Assembly (NCBI GenBank): GCA_028686145.1
Contig: JAQUCQ010000230.1
Coordinates: 1-5,694 of the forward strand
DNA: 5,694 bases
From: Desulfuromonadaceae bacterium
Lineage (GTDB): Bacteria > Desulfobacterota > Desulfuromonadia > Geobacterales > Pseudopelobacteraceae
Direction of reading: 5' to 3'
Shown: piece by piece, positions 1 through 5,410 of the stretch
How the letters are laid out: each line of letters opens with the position of its first letter
Numbering within the stretch: position 1 is the first letter of the stretch
Made by a program: the position numbers and the translations under genes
Notes under the pieces: generated by a model
Told to the model about the DNA's origin: nothing
Databases searched by the model: none
The model's input: the letters and a program-made list of their open reading frames with translations, nothing else

Positions 1-84
1 ACCAACAAATGTCTGAAGGATCAAGGGTTATTATCTGTCAAAGAACTGTGGGTGAAGATCCATTACCCGGCTACGGCCCGGTAA
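1..84 (+). CDS. C-terminal end of the outer group II intron reverse transcriptase/maturase (5' part outside window)
   Basis: The open frame enters from the left edge in phase with base 1 and ends at TAA 82-84, giving 27 residues. They contain QGLLSVKELWV and end HYPATAR. The pattern L-T-N-x(n)-Q-G-L-x-S-(V/L) is typical of the extreme C-terminus of group II intron RTs of the IIC-like lineage, as recalled from the family. Only eight bases after the stop a IIC-like domain V begins, which is where an intron ORF in domain IV should end. The complete enzyme would reverse-transcribe the intron and assist its splicing; the catalytic part lies upstream and cannot be checked here. Whether the upstream ORF is intact is unknown. 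Alone the tail would be weak evidence, but with the adjacent domain V the assignment is solid. Confidence 0.8.
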   Translation, partial: TNKCLKDQGLLSVKELWVKIHYPATAR

Positions 85-91
85 TTCTATC

Positions 92-126
92 GAACCGCCC
101 GGTGCGGACCCGCATGCCGGGTGGTG
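92..126 (+). ncRNA. Domain V of the outer group II intron
   Basis: The RNA folds as ACCGCCCGG (94-102) pairing with CCGGGTGGT (117-125), with one G-U wobble. Above an internal bulge, GCG/CGC is closed by a four-base loop. The lower stem holds CGC (96-98) at the catalytic-triad position, the form known from IIC introns such as that of Oceanobacillus iheyensis. The sequence family GAACCGCC...GGTGGTGTGGGG is a frequent bacterial DV-DVI block. The 3' strand ends exactly where the inner intron begins, so the catalytic hairpin is intact but cut off from domain VI. Confidence 0.85.
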
Positions 127-657
127 GTGTGCCATGAACGCGCAAAAGGTAGTAAGTCCTGATGTGCGGTGCTGCATGAAAGATGAGGGACGGCCCCTCG
201 GAGTCGGCTTGCAGGAGCAGGCTTCAAACCGCCTCAAGCTGCATGGGTAAAGAGCCCTTGTGGTGAGCGTTGAGGAAAAGGCAGGGTATCACCTTGTCAG
301 GTAGGAATCAAGGAGACGAACGAAAGTGAACCGACCGATGACGTGTCGAAAGCGTAAAGATGACGTCGAAACCGGATGGCACCACCGATCCGGGATAAGG
401 CTGGGGGGCACCTGTTTACTGTCCAGTCGGCGTCCGGCATAAAGGTGGCGTGAACTTGATTCAGGCTTTTGTGTGGAACATGGGAACCTGTCGCTCCGAT
501 GCCAAGGGAGAAACGCAAATGGGAAGTCCCCATGAGTGTGAGAGTACCGATGCGGAGCACAGGGGCGGAGCAGCTCGTAGTAGCGATGAAGGTTCCTAAC
601 GGAACTGGAGCAAGGGGCTGCATCGTCCAGCTTTACAGGAAAGAACAACCAAGTAGT
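127..657 (+). ncRNA. Ribozyme domains I-III of the inner intron
   Basis: This non-coding stretch of about 530 nt precedes the RT start and carries the exon-recognition and scaffold part of the ribozyme. Visible elements are the GUGYG 5' end (127-131), the EBS1 hairpin (372-393), and the segment GGAACATGGGAAC (475-487). That segment resembles the corresponding part of the lactococcal Ll.LtrB intron. A long open frame continues from 469 through here into the RT, but its N-terminal 67 codons look like translated ribozyme rather than protein. Domain borders within the block were not resolved. Confidence 0.75.
372..393 (+). other. EBS1 hairpin of the inner intron
   Basis: A perfect 6-bp stem, CCGGAT (372-377) with ATCCGG (388-393), presents a ten-base loop containing CACCACC (380-386). 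This is the exact reverse complement of GGTGGTG (120-126), the seven bases just before the intron. That is the relationship expected of exon-binding site 1 and intron-binding site 1, which select the 5' splice site and the retrohoming target. The match is seen directly; the role is inferred from group II intron biology. Confidence 0.8.
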
Positions 658-669
658 GGGAGGATTCTT

Positions 670-1917
670 TTGAGTGAAGCAAAGCCGTTCAGTATTTCCA
701 AACGCCTTATATGGGAGGCGTACAAACGGGTGAAGGCTAACGGTGGAGCTGCTGGAGTCGATAGGCAAACGATCGAAGAATTTGAAGTGGATTTGAAGAA
801 TAATCTGTTCAAACTCTGGAATCGGATGTCGTCTGGCAGTTACTTTCCAAAAGCGGTGCGCCGTGTCGAAATACCGAAAGACGATGGCGGAACGCGACCG
901 TTGGGCATACCAACAGTCGCTGACCGGATCGCTCAGGCGGTAGTCAAGCAGATCCTGGAACCGGAACTGGAGAAGCATTTCCATCCTGACTCCTATGGAT
1001 ACCGACCGAATAAGTCAGCACAAGAAGCTGTCGGAGTTGCAAGGCAGCGTTGCTGGCGATATAACTGGGTGCTTGATCTTGATATCAAAGGTTTCTTCGA
1101 TAATATCGATCATGAACTTTTGATGCGAGCGGTACGGAAACACACCGATTGCAACTGGGTGGTACTCTACATCGAGCGGTGGCTGAAAGCGCCGGTTCAG
1201 ATGCAAGATGGTACCCTGTGCAGTCGGGAGAAAGGGACACCACAAGGAGGGGTAATCAGTCCCTTGCTGGCCAATCTCTTTCTGCACTACGCGTTCGATA
1301 TGTGGATGCGGAAAAATTATCCGCAGATACCATTCGAACGGTTTGCTGACGATGTGGTTTGTCATTGCAGAAGTGAAGCACAGTCCCAAAGGCTACGAAC
1401 TGAGATAGAAAGCCGATTTGCGCAATGCCAGCTTGAATTGCATCCCCAGAAGACGAAGATAGTCTACTGCAAGGATGAAGATCGACAAGGAAGTCACCCA
1501 CATGAGCAGTTCGACTTTTTGGGGTTTACCTTCAGGCCCCGACAGTCGAGAAATCGATGGGGGAAGCTATTCGTCAATTTTAGCCCGGCAGTGAGCAACA
1601 AAGCCCAGAAATTAATGCGAGGAACCATTCGGGAGTGGCGCGTGCACCAGCGTAGCGACAAGTGTCTTGAGGACTTGGCGCGCATGTGCAATCCGGTCAT
1701 GAGAGGCTGGATCAACTACTTCAAGAGTTACTGCAGATCGGCAATACGCCCGACACTTGATCACCTCGACCGAATACTTGTCAGGTGGGCAATGAGGAAA
1801 TACAAGAAGCTGAAGAAACATCAGCGAAGAGCATGCCAATGGCTGAAGCGAATACAGCTGAAACAGCCGGGACTGTTTGTTCACTGGCAATTTCTTCATG
1901 CAGGTGCTGGACGATAA
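670..1917 (+). CDS. ltrA: Group II intron reverse transcriptase/maturase (inner intron)
   Basis: A 415-residue RT/maturase that copies intron RNA into DNA and helps the intron fold for splicing. Motifs are in order: RT2 with IPKDDGGTRPLGIPTVADR (about residues 68-86), RT3 LDLDIKGFFDNID (135-147, metal-binding Asp138), RT4 GTPQGGVISPLLANLF (189-204), and the catalytic box FADD (225-228, Phe in place of the usual Tyr). RT7 is FDFLGFTF (281-288), followed by a maturase/thumb domain around 308-390 with WINYFKSYCRSA. The protein stops soon after, so the HNH endonuclease of LtrA-type enzymes is absent. Length fits endonuclease-less RTs such as RmInt1. I chose TTG 670 because GGGAGG (658-663) lies six bases upstream and homology begins at once (SEAKPF). 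The frame is open back to ATG 469, but that extension overlaps ribozyme sequence. All catalytic residues are present, so it should be active. Confidence 0.93.
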   Translation: MSEAKPFSISKRLIWEAYKRVKANGGAAGVDRQTIEEFEVDLKNNLFKLWNRMSSGSYFPKAVRRVEIPKDDGGTRPLGIPTVADRIAQAVVKQILEPELEKHFHPDSYGYRPNKSAQEAVGVARQRCWRYNWVLDLDIKGFFDNIDHELLMRAVRKHTDCNWVVLYIERWLKAPVQMQDGTLCSREKGTPQGGVISPLLANLFLHYAFDMWMRKNYPQIPFERFADDVVCHCRSEAQSQRLRTEIESRFAQCQLELHPQKTKIVYCKDEDRQGSHPHEQFDFLGFTFRPRQSRNRWGKLFVNFSPAVSNKAQKLMRGTIREWRVHQRSDKCLEDLARMCNPVMRGWINYFKSYCRSAIRPTLDHLDRILVRWAMRKYKKLKKHQRRACQWLKRIQLKQPGLFVHWQFLHAGAGR

Positions 1918-1951
1918 GAGCCGGATGAATTGAGAGATTCACGTCCGGTTC
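1918..1951 (+). ncRNA. Domain V of the inner group II intron
   Basis: A canonical 34-nt domain V starts the base after the RT stop codon. GAGCCGGA (1918-1925) pairs with TCCGGTTC (1944-1951). The AGC catalytic triad is at 1919-1921, a two-base bulge CG is at 1942-1943, and an upper stem TGAAT/ATTCA is capped by a GAGA tetraloop. Every hallmark of the active-site hairpin is intact, which supports a splicing-competent ribozyme. Confidence 0.93.
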
Positions 1952-1991
1952 CGTGAGAGCGTGGCGGTGAGATTCCCCTGCGCTACTCGAC
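1952..1991 (+). ncRNA. Domain VI of the inner intron with branch-point A
   Basis: GAG (1955-1957) pairs with CTC (1986-1988) and AGCG (1958-1961) with CGCT (1981-1984). This leaves A1985 as the single unpaired base on the 3' strand. That A is the expected lariat branch point, seven positions from the 3' splice site after C1991. The intron ends GAC, satisfying the AY rule. Confidence 0.85.
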
Positions 1992-2027
1992 TGGGGGCTG
2001 GGGGAGAAAAACCCCCGGCTACCCGAT
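1992..2027 (+). ncRNA. Domain VI of the outer intron with branch-point A
   Basis: A strong hairpin: GGGGGCT plus GGGGG (1993-2004) pairs with CCCCC (2012-2016) and GGCT (2017-2020), then CCC (2022-2024). A2021 is left bulged. The bulge is seven positions from the presumed 3' end, T2027 (GAT), matching branch-point geometry. It begins immediately after the inner intron, and with 92-126 it restores the normal DV-DVI linkage. Read on the other strand it is a GC-rich hairpin just past the barrel gene's stop, but no T-run follows, so it is not an obvious Rho-independent terminator. Confidence 0.85.
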
Positions 2028-2992
2028 TAGCGACTGTCGAATCCGAATTCGTAGCTCAATAAGACACCAAACATCCCCTGGTTAGGCGATCCGCGCTCAC
2101 TTACCAACGGCGAACTGCCGGCATCACCTGTCAGACGGTCATAACCTGCCAGAAAAGTTGCAGAGAGTTGTTTCCTGATCGGCACGACAATAAGGCTGCC
2201 GACACCGTATGACAAAACGCCGCCACTTGGCCTATAGCGTGGCAAACCTGAATTCACAGCTTGATCGGCATTGATGCCGAAGAAGGCTTTATTGTAGGTC
2301 GCATCTACCACTGTCAGGCGTGGTCCGAAGGAAACGACAAGCGGTGAGCTAGTCATGGGGGAGAGTGATTGGCTGGTGCGCGTATACTTGACTGAAAGAT
2401 CCCCGACAAGGCCCTCATGACCGTTCAGGCCTTTACGCAATCCTATTTTTGTACTTATGCTGCTCCATCGATACTCGGCGAAACCGCCTACTTCTAACGT
2501 AGTGGCAACATTGCCCAGACCGCGCAGCGCCGAAGTTTTGCCGCCAGCAATACGGAAGGGATTGTCACCGTCTTCTTTTCGGCCAAATGCAATCTTGGCA
2601 ATCGGGCCGGCACGCCAGCCGTGTTGATTGATGACGGCATAGCCGACACCATCCTCGACCGATGCAAAGAATGTATTTCGATACGTAACTTTCAGCGCCG
2701 GAACCGCCATCAACTGATAGTCGCTGGAACCGACAAACGCTGGCGACAATATTGCGCCGGCGCCAATGCAGATCGTCCAGTCCTTACTTGCCGGTGCCAC
2801 TTTGGGGTAAGTATCCTCAACAGCAGTTTGAGCAGACAGTGTTTTTGAGTCGGAATTATTCCAACTAACTACGACCTGACTGCCGGAAACATTACCGACA
2901 GATGCACCGCCTGCGCCGTACAACAGTTTGGTATGCATTGTAAATAACGTCAGGAACAGGATCAAACGGGCAGTTTGTTTACGTTTAGACAT
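2027..2992 (-). CDS. MipA/OmpV-family outer membrane protein
   Basis: A 321-residue exported beta-barrel. A basic N-terminus and hydrophobic stretch (residues 8-25) form a signal peptide ending near YGA-GG. Residues 28-70 are a polar linker. The barrel shows family landmarks: GAGAILSPAFVGSSDY (77-92), YRNTFFASVEDGVGY (104-118), GLGNVATTLEVGGF (158-171), YNKAFFGINADQAVNSGLPRY (233-253), and near the end YDRLTGDAGSSPLV with SERGSPNQ. The family includes MipA, reported to scaffold peptidoglycan enzymes, and OmpV porin-like proteins; which role applies cannot be told. Barrels of this family usually end in an aromatic residue. Here YEF (314-316) is followed by an extra GFDSR. The last base of the TAA stop is the outer intron's final base, so the tail may have been altered by the insertion. 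It lies 53 bp behind the lipocalin gene, probably co-transcribed. The Shine-Dalgarno is weak (GGAT); Met19 is an alternative start but would damage the signal peptide. Confidence 0.85.
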   Translation of the reverse strand: MSKRKQTARLILFLTLFTMHTKLLYGAGGASVGNVSGSQVVVSWNNSDSKTLSAQTAVEDTYPKVAPASKDWTICIGAGAILSPAFVGSSDYQLMAVPALKVTYRNTFFASVEDGVGYAVINQHGWRAGPIAKIAFGRKEDGDNPFRIAGGKTSALRGLGNVATTLEVGGFAEYRWSSISTKIGLRKGLNGHEGLVGDLSVKYTRTSQSLSPMTSSPLVVSFGPRLTVVDATYNKAFFGINADQAVNSGLPRYRPSGGVLSYGVGSLIVVPIRKQLSATFLAGYDRLTGDAGSSPLVSERGSPNQGMFGVLLSYEFGFDSR

Positions 2993-3045
2993 CGATTTAT
3001 CCGTAATCAGTTCAGAGCGTTAGCGGCATTTATCCGGTGAAGTAT

Positions 3046-3558
3046 TCAGTCATGGGCAACATAGATCAACTTGCTCGTGTCAAAGCCTAGTGAAGCGGCT
3101 TTTGAAACAAGGCGGTTTTTCACTGCAGTTTCAATTTCAGGGGTTCTGGACAGAATCCATAAATACGTCGTGTCCGGTCCGCAGACCAGAGAATATTGGT
3201 AGTTCTCCTGATCAAGGTCAAATATCACATAGGAGCCGTAAAACGGCCCGAAGAATGAAACCTTCAGGTACCCTTTATCCGTTTTATTGACAAAATAGGC
3301 CTTGCCGATGGCTACCTTCCACTTTTTTTCCTTTGCTGAATAGCCACGATTTGTTACTCGCAGGCCACCATCCTCCCGTAAGCCATATTCTGCAGTGACG
3401 CGGGTTAAGCCTCTCTCAAAGGAATGATCCAGGCGTGCAATTTCGTACCATTTCCCCAAGTAGTTCTGAACTTTGAAATTATCAATCGGTTTCACCTGTT
3501 CAGGCATACCCACACAGCCGGTAAAGAACAATGTCAGCCATAATGGCAACTTTTTCAT
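3046..3558 (-). CDS. blc: Blc-like outer membrane lipoprotein lipocalin
   Basis: A 170-residue bacterial lipocalin. The N-terminus is a lipoprotein signal with a short basic/hydrophobic segment and lipobox-like FTGC, giving lipidated Cys15. Phe at -3 is less usual than Leu. The lipocalin signature GKWYEIARLDHSFERGL spans residues 35-51, and the second conserved block, TYLWILSRTP, lies near residue 135. Length is close to Escherichia coli Blc (177 aa). Blc-type lipocalins sit on the outer membrane and bind lipids such as lysophospholipids; substrate here is inferred from family only. The gene follows the small secreted peptide ORF by 21 bp and precedes the MipA/OmpV gene by 53 bp on the same strand. 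This suggests an envelope-related transcription unit. The ribosome-binding site is weak (GGA a few bases before ATG). Confidence 0.92.
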   Translation of the reverse strand: MKKLPLWLTLFFTGCVGMPEQVKPIDNFKVQNYLGKWYEIARLDHSFERGLTRVTAEYGLREDGGLRVTNRGYSAKEKKWKVAIGKAYFVNKTDKGYLKVSFFGPFYGSYVIFDLDQENYQYSLVCGPDTTYLWILSRTPEIETAVKNRLVSKAASLGFDTSKLIYVAHD

Positions 3559-3579
3559 CTATCCAAGTAAAGTTGGGCC

Positions 3580-3717
3580 CTATTTCCCCTTGCATGCATC
3601 AATTGCTTCCTGCGGCGGTTTGCCATGACCGCCCGGTGGTCTCCGCGGTTCACCTTCAGCCAAAGCCAGACTTGGCATCATAACTGCGAGCATGCAGATT
3701 ATATGAATTCTTTTCAA
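3580..3717 (-). pseudogene. Short secreted peptide gene, probably truncated (45 aa, TTG start)
   Basis: Reading from TTG 3717 to TAG 3580 gives 45 residues. They comprise a clear signal peptide (MKRIHIICMLAVMM, then PSLALA and a cut before EGE) and a mature part, RRPPGGHGKPPQEAIDACKGK. The block PPQEA-(I/L)-x-AC-x-GK is, from memory, the start of a common small periplasmic protein family. There it normally continues with a second half containing further cysteines. Here the stop comes exactly after CKGK, so a lost C-terminus is likely, leaving one mature Cys. AGG lies about eight bases before the TTG. It sits between gdhA and the lipocalin gene on the same strand. Function unknown; the gene may also be a genuine short variant. 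Confidence 0.6.
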
Positions 3718-3748
3718 TGAGGTAACCTGAAGACAATGGACACTTTCG

Positions 3749-3765
3749 ATTGGTATACTACCAAT
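3749..3765. promoter_or_regulatory. 17-bp inverted repeat, possible operator
   Basis: ATTGGTA and TACCAAT form perfect 7-bp arms around TAC. It lies about 30 bp upstream of the TTG start of the small secreted peptide gene and 29 bp past the gdhA stop. It has no T-run on the - strand side, so a terminator is unlikely. Position and symmetry suit a dimeric regulator controlling the peptide-lipocalin-barrel genes. No regulator is identified. Confidence 0.4.
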
Positions 3766-3793
3766 TGTAAAGAACCAGATAATATTATTCTTG

Positions 3794-5140
3794 TCAGATC
3801 AAGCCGTGGGCGACCATTGCATTTGCAACCTTAATAAAACCGCAAATGTTTGCGCCAAGAACGTAATTACCTGGGGCGCCATATTCTTCGGCGGTTTCAA
3901 AACAATTGCGGTGAATGTTGATCATTATGTCTTCCAACTTCTTTTCGGTATATTCGAACGACCATGAATCCCGTCCGGCATTTTGCTGCATTTCAAGAGC
4001 AGATGTTGCCACACCCCCAGCATTAGCAGCTTTTCCGGGCCCATAGGCAATCTTGGCCTCAAGGAACACCTTAACACCTTCAGGAGTTGTCGGCATGTTG
4101 GCTCCTTCACCTACCGCAATGCAGCCGTTCTTGACCAGTGTAGTGGCATCATGCCCGTTGATTTCGTTCTGGGTTGCAGAGGGCATAGCGACTTGACAGG
4201 GAATATCCCAGATGTTCCCTTTGGGGACATATTTTGCGTGGCTGTGGGTCTTGACATATTCTTCAATACGTCTACGTTCAACTTCCTTGAGGCGCTTGAT
4301 CAAATCAAGATCAAGTCCTTTCTCATCATAAATTACGCCGTTAGAGTCCGAGCAGGCAACACATTTACCACCCAGTTGCGTAATTTTTTCAATTGTATAT
4401 ATCGCAACATTTCCCGAACCTGAAACGGTGCATATTTTACCATCAAAGGAGTCCTTGCGGGCTTTTAGCATTTCGTTGACAAAGAAAGTTGCCCCATATC
4501 CAGTTGCTTCGGTACGAACAAGGGAACCACCCCATGTAAGCCCTTTGCCGGTCAGCACGCCTGGCTCATATCGGTTGGTAATGCGTTTGTACTGGCCGAA
4601 CATATAACCGATTTCACGGCCGCCTACGCCGATATCACCGGCAGGAACATCAGTATGTTCCCCCAAATGACGATAAAGTTCAGTTATAAAACTTTGGCAG
4701 AACCGCATAACTTCGTCGTCGGATTTACCTTTGGGATCAAAGTCAGATCCTCCCTTGCCACCGCCAATTGGCAGACCGGTTAACGAGTTTTTGAAAATCT
4801 GCTCGAATCCGAGGAATTTTATAATTCCAAGATAGACAGAAGGGTGAAAGCGCAGACCACCTTTGTAAGGACCAAGTGCGCTGCTAAACTCAACACGAAA
4901 GCCTCGATTGATATTCACTATGCCTTTGTCATCTTGCCAGGGCACTCGGAAAATGATCTGGCGTTCCGGTTCACAAATACGTTCAATAATTTTTCGTTCA
5001 AGATATTCCGGATGTTTCGCAACTACTGGTCCGAGCGACTCCAAAACTTCGAGCACCGCTTGATGAAACTCAGTTTCGCCGGGATTACGTTTAAGAACTT
5101 CTTGATACATACTTTCAATTTTTTCGTCAATCTGTACCAT
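3794..5140 (-). CDS. gdhA: NADP-type glutamate dehydrogenase
   Basis: A 448-residue hexameric glutamate dehydrogenase, the same size as the E. coli enzyme (447 aa). It performs reductive amination of 2-oxoglutarate with ammonium to glutamate in the cytoplasm. The catalytic segment has GGLRFHPSV, then LPIGGGKGGSDFDPKGKS with the substrate-binding Lys at about 129. PAGDIGVGGREIGYM follows, with the catalytic Asp at about 169. The Rossmann part shows SGSGNVA (about 240-246) and ACSDSNG. Ser rather than an acidic residue at the end of the second strand fits NADP(H) preference. The C-terminal part keeps GEGANMPTTPEG and KAANAGGVATSALEMQQN. ATG 5140 is preferred because AGGAGG (5146-5151) lies five bases upstream. 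The in-frame GTG at 5146 overlaps that Shine-Dalgarno and would be an unlikely start. It is intact and the best-conserved gene in the window. Confidence 0.97.
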   Translation of the reverse strand: MVQIDEKIESMYQEVLKRNPGETEFHQAVLEVLESLGPVVAKHPEYLERKIIERICEPERQIIFRVPWQDDKGIVNINRGFRVEFSSALGPYKGGLRFHPSVYLGIIKFLGFEQIFKNSLTGLPIGGGKGGSDFDPKGKSDDEVMRFCQSFITELYRHLGEHTDVPAGDIGVGGREIGYMFGQYKRITNRYEPGVLTGKGLTWGGSLVRTEATGYGATFFVNEMLKARKDSFDGKICTVSGSGNVAIYTIEKITQLGGKCVACSDSNGVIYDEKGLDLDLIKRLKEVERRRIEEYVKTHSHAKYVPKGNIWDIPCQVAMPSATQNEINGHDATTLVKNGCIAVGEGANMPTTPEGVKVFLEAKIAYGPGKAANAGGVATSALEMQQNAGRDSWSFEYTEKKLEDIMINIHRNCFETAEEYGAPGNYVLGANICGFIKVANAMVAHGLI

Positions 5141-5145
5141 TTGCA

Positions 5146-5151
5146 CCTCCT
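5146..5151 (-). promoter_or_regulatory. gdhA Shine-Dalgarno AGGAGG
   Basis: A perfect AGGAGG with five bases (TGCAA) to ATG 5140 decides the start. The next base upstream is already the edge of the 37-bp palindrome, so folding of that palindrome in the mRNA could affect ribosome access. Confidence 0.85.
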
Positions 5152-5188
5152 GATTAATTTTTATGCTTACGTAGCATAAAAATTAATC
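5152..5188. repeat. Perfect 16-bp inverted repeat upstream of gdhA
   Basis: GATTAATTTTTATGCT (5152-5167) and AGCATAAAAATTAATC (5173-5188) are exact reverse complements around a five-base spacer TACGT. The repeat touches the gdhA Shine-Dalgarno. In gdhA mRNA it would be an AT-rich stem-loop that could protect the 5' end or tune translation. As DNA it could be an operator over the start site. Candidate -10 boxes lie at or in its distal arm (ATTAAT 5182-5187, or CATAAT on the - strand at 5189-5194), so part of it may not be transcribed. No T-run specific to a terminator is evident. Confidence 0.8.
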
Positions 5189-5210
5189 ATTATGCAAAAA
5201 TATTGTGCAA
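5182..5210 (-). promoter_or_regulatory. Weak candidate gdhA promoter
   Basis: On the - strand TTGCAC (5205-5210) is separated by 17 bases from ATTAAT (5182-5187). A better single -10 match, CATAAT (5189-5194), lacks a -35 at proper spacing. Either would start transcription inside the palindrome. The region is AT-rich, so chance matches are likely. Confidence 0.25.
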
Positions 5211-5400
5211 TTATTTAGCTGATGACCAATAAAGTTGCAGGCTATTGTTGTGTAAGCATATATTTTGTGCTAATCGGTGTAAGCGAAGAAGAAACCATAA
5301 AACTGCACAAAACTTTATACTGATGCTCTCATTGGTAATGCTTGCTGTCTTTGAAACAGCGTATACTACAGAAATGATAACCACAATACTGACAGGCGGT

Positions 5401-5406
5401 GGGAGG
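5401..5406 (+). promoter_or_regulatory. Shine-Dalgarno for the PAS remnant
   Basis: GGGAGG sits four bases before ATG 5411. A good ribosome-binding site and a PAS-like start directly after it indicate that this was a genuine gene start, divergent from gdhA. Confidence 0.6.
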
Positions 5407-5410
5407 GTAT

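Larger units (their letters stand above)
127..1991 (+). mobile_element. Inner group II intron, complete (IIB-like, RT-encoding)
   Basis: A full-length intron of 1865 nt lies inside the outer intron. Its 5' end GTGTGCC fits the GUGYG consensus. Its 3' end CTACTCGAC places an unpaired A (1985) seven bases from the end and finishes in AC, fitting AY. Between these are a structured 5' region (domains I-III), an RT gene in domain IV, and a textbook 34-nt domain V with AGC triad and GAGA loop. The boundaries are supported independently: excising 127-1991 restores a continuous DV-DVI of the host intron. EBS1 at 380-386 pairs perfectly with bases 120-126. The RT lacks an endonuclease domain, so mobility probably relies on nascent-strand priming at replication forks as in RmInt1 (family knowledge, not shown here). 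Exact class is not assigned. Confidence 0.92.
1..2027 (+). mobile_element. Outer group II intron (IIC-like), 3' portion, split by a second intron
   Basis: Two separated blocks belong to one intron: 1-126 (RT tail plus domain V) and 1992-2027 (domain VI). Joined, they read GGTGGTG directly into TGGGGGCTGGGGG, giving an uninterrupted DV-DVI of the type ending CTACCCGAT. Domain V carries a CGC in place of the AGC catalytic triad, as in group IIC introns. Domain VI has an unpaired A 7 nt from the end, and the terminal dinucleotide AT fits the AY rule. The 5' end lies left of the window. IIC introns usually insert just downstream of Rho-independent terminators; that exon is not visible. Class is inferred from DV and the RT tail only. 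Confidence 0.88.

Noticed and set aside
289..984. Long - strand open frame of 231 codons over the inner intron
   Set aside because: It is antisense to ribozyme and RT sequence, overlaps another antisense frame, and shows no domain pattern; a shadow of the + strand RT.
1342..1353. FADD instead of YADD as a sign of an inactive RT
   Set aside because: Phe replaces Tyr in a number of group II RTs and both catalytic aspartates remain, so it is not evidence of inactivity.
2621..2848. + strand frame of 75 codons inside the barrel gene
   Set aside because: It is antisense to the conserved MipA/OmpV barrel with no ribosome-binding site or recognisable motif.
3041..3051. 11-base direct repeat AGTATTCAGTC shared with 5581-5591
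   Set aside because: It is an isolated match 2.5 kb apart with no flanking similarity or paired ends; an 11-mer can recur by chance or be trivial.
3983..4423. + strand frame of 146 codons inside gdhA
   Set aside because: It lies opposite highly conserved glutamate dehydrogenase sequence, so it is a shadow frame.
5191..5211. Possible sigma-54 promoter (TTGCAC...TTGCA on the - strand) upstream of gdhA
   Set aside because: The two elements are two bases further apart than the -24/-12 spacing allows, and the GG of the -24 element is missing.
5362..5367. TATACT as -10 box for the PAS remnant
   Set aside because: No acceptable -35 hexamer lies at 16-18 bases upstream; the promoter cannot be supported.
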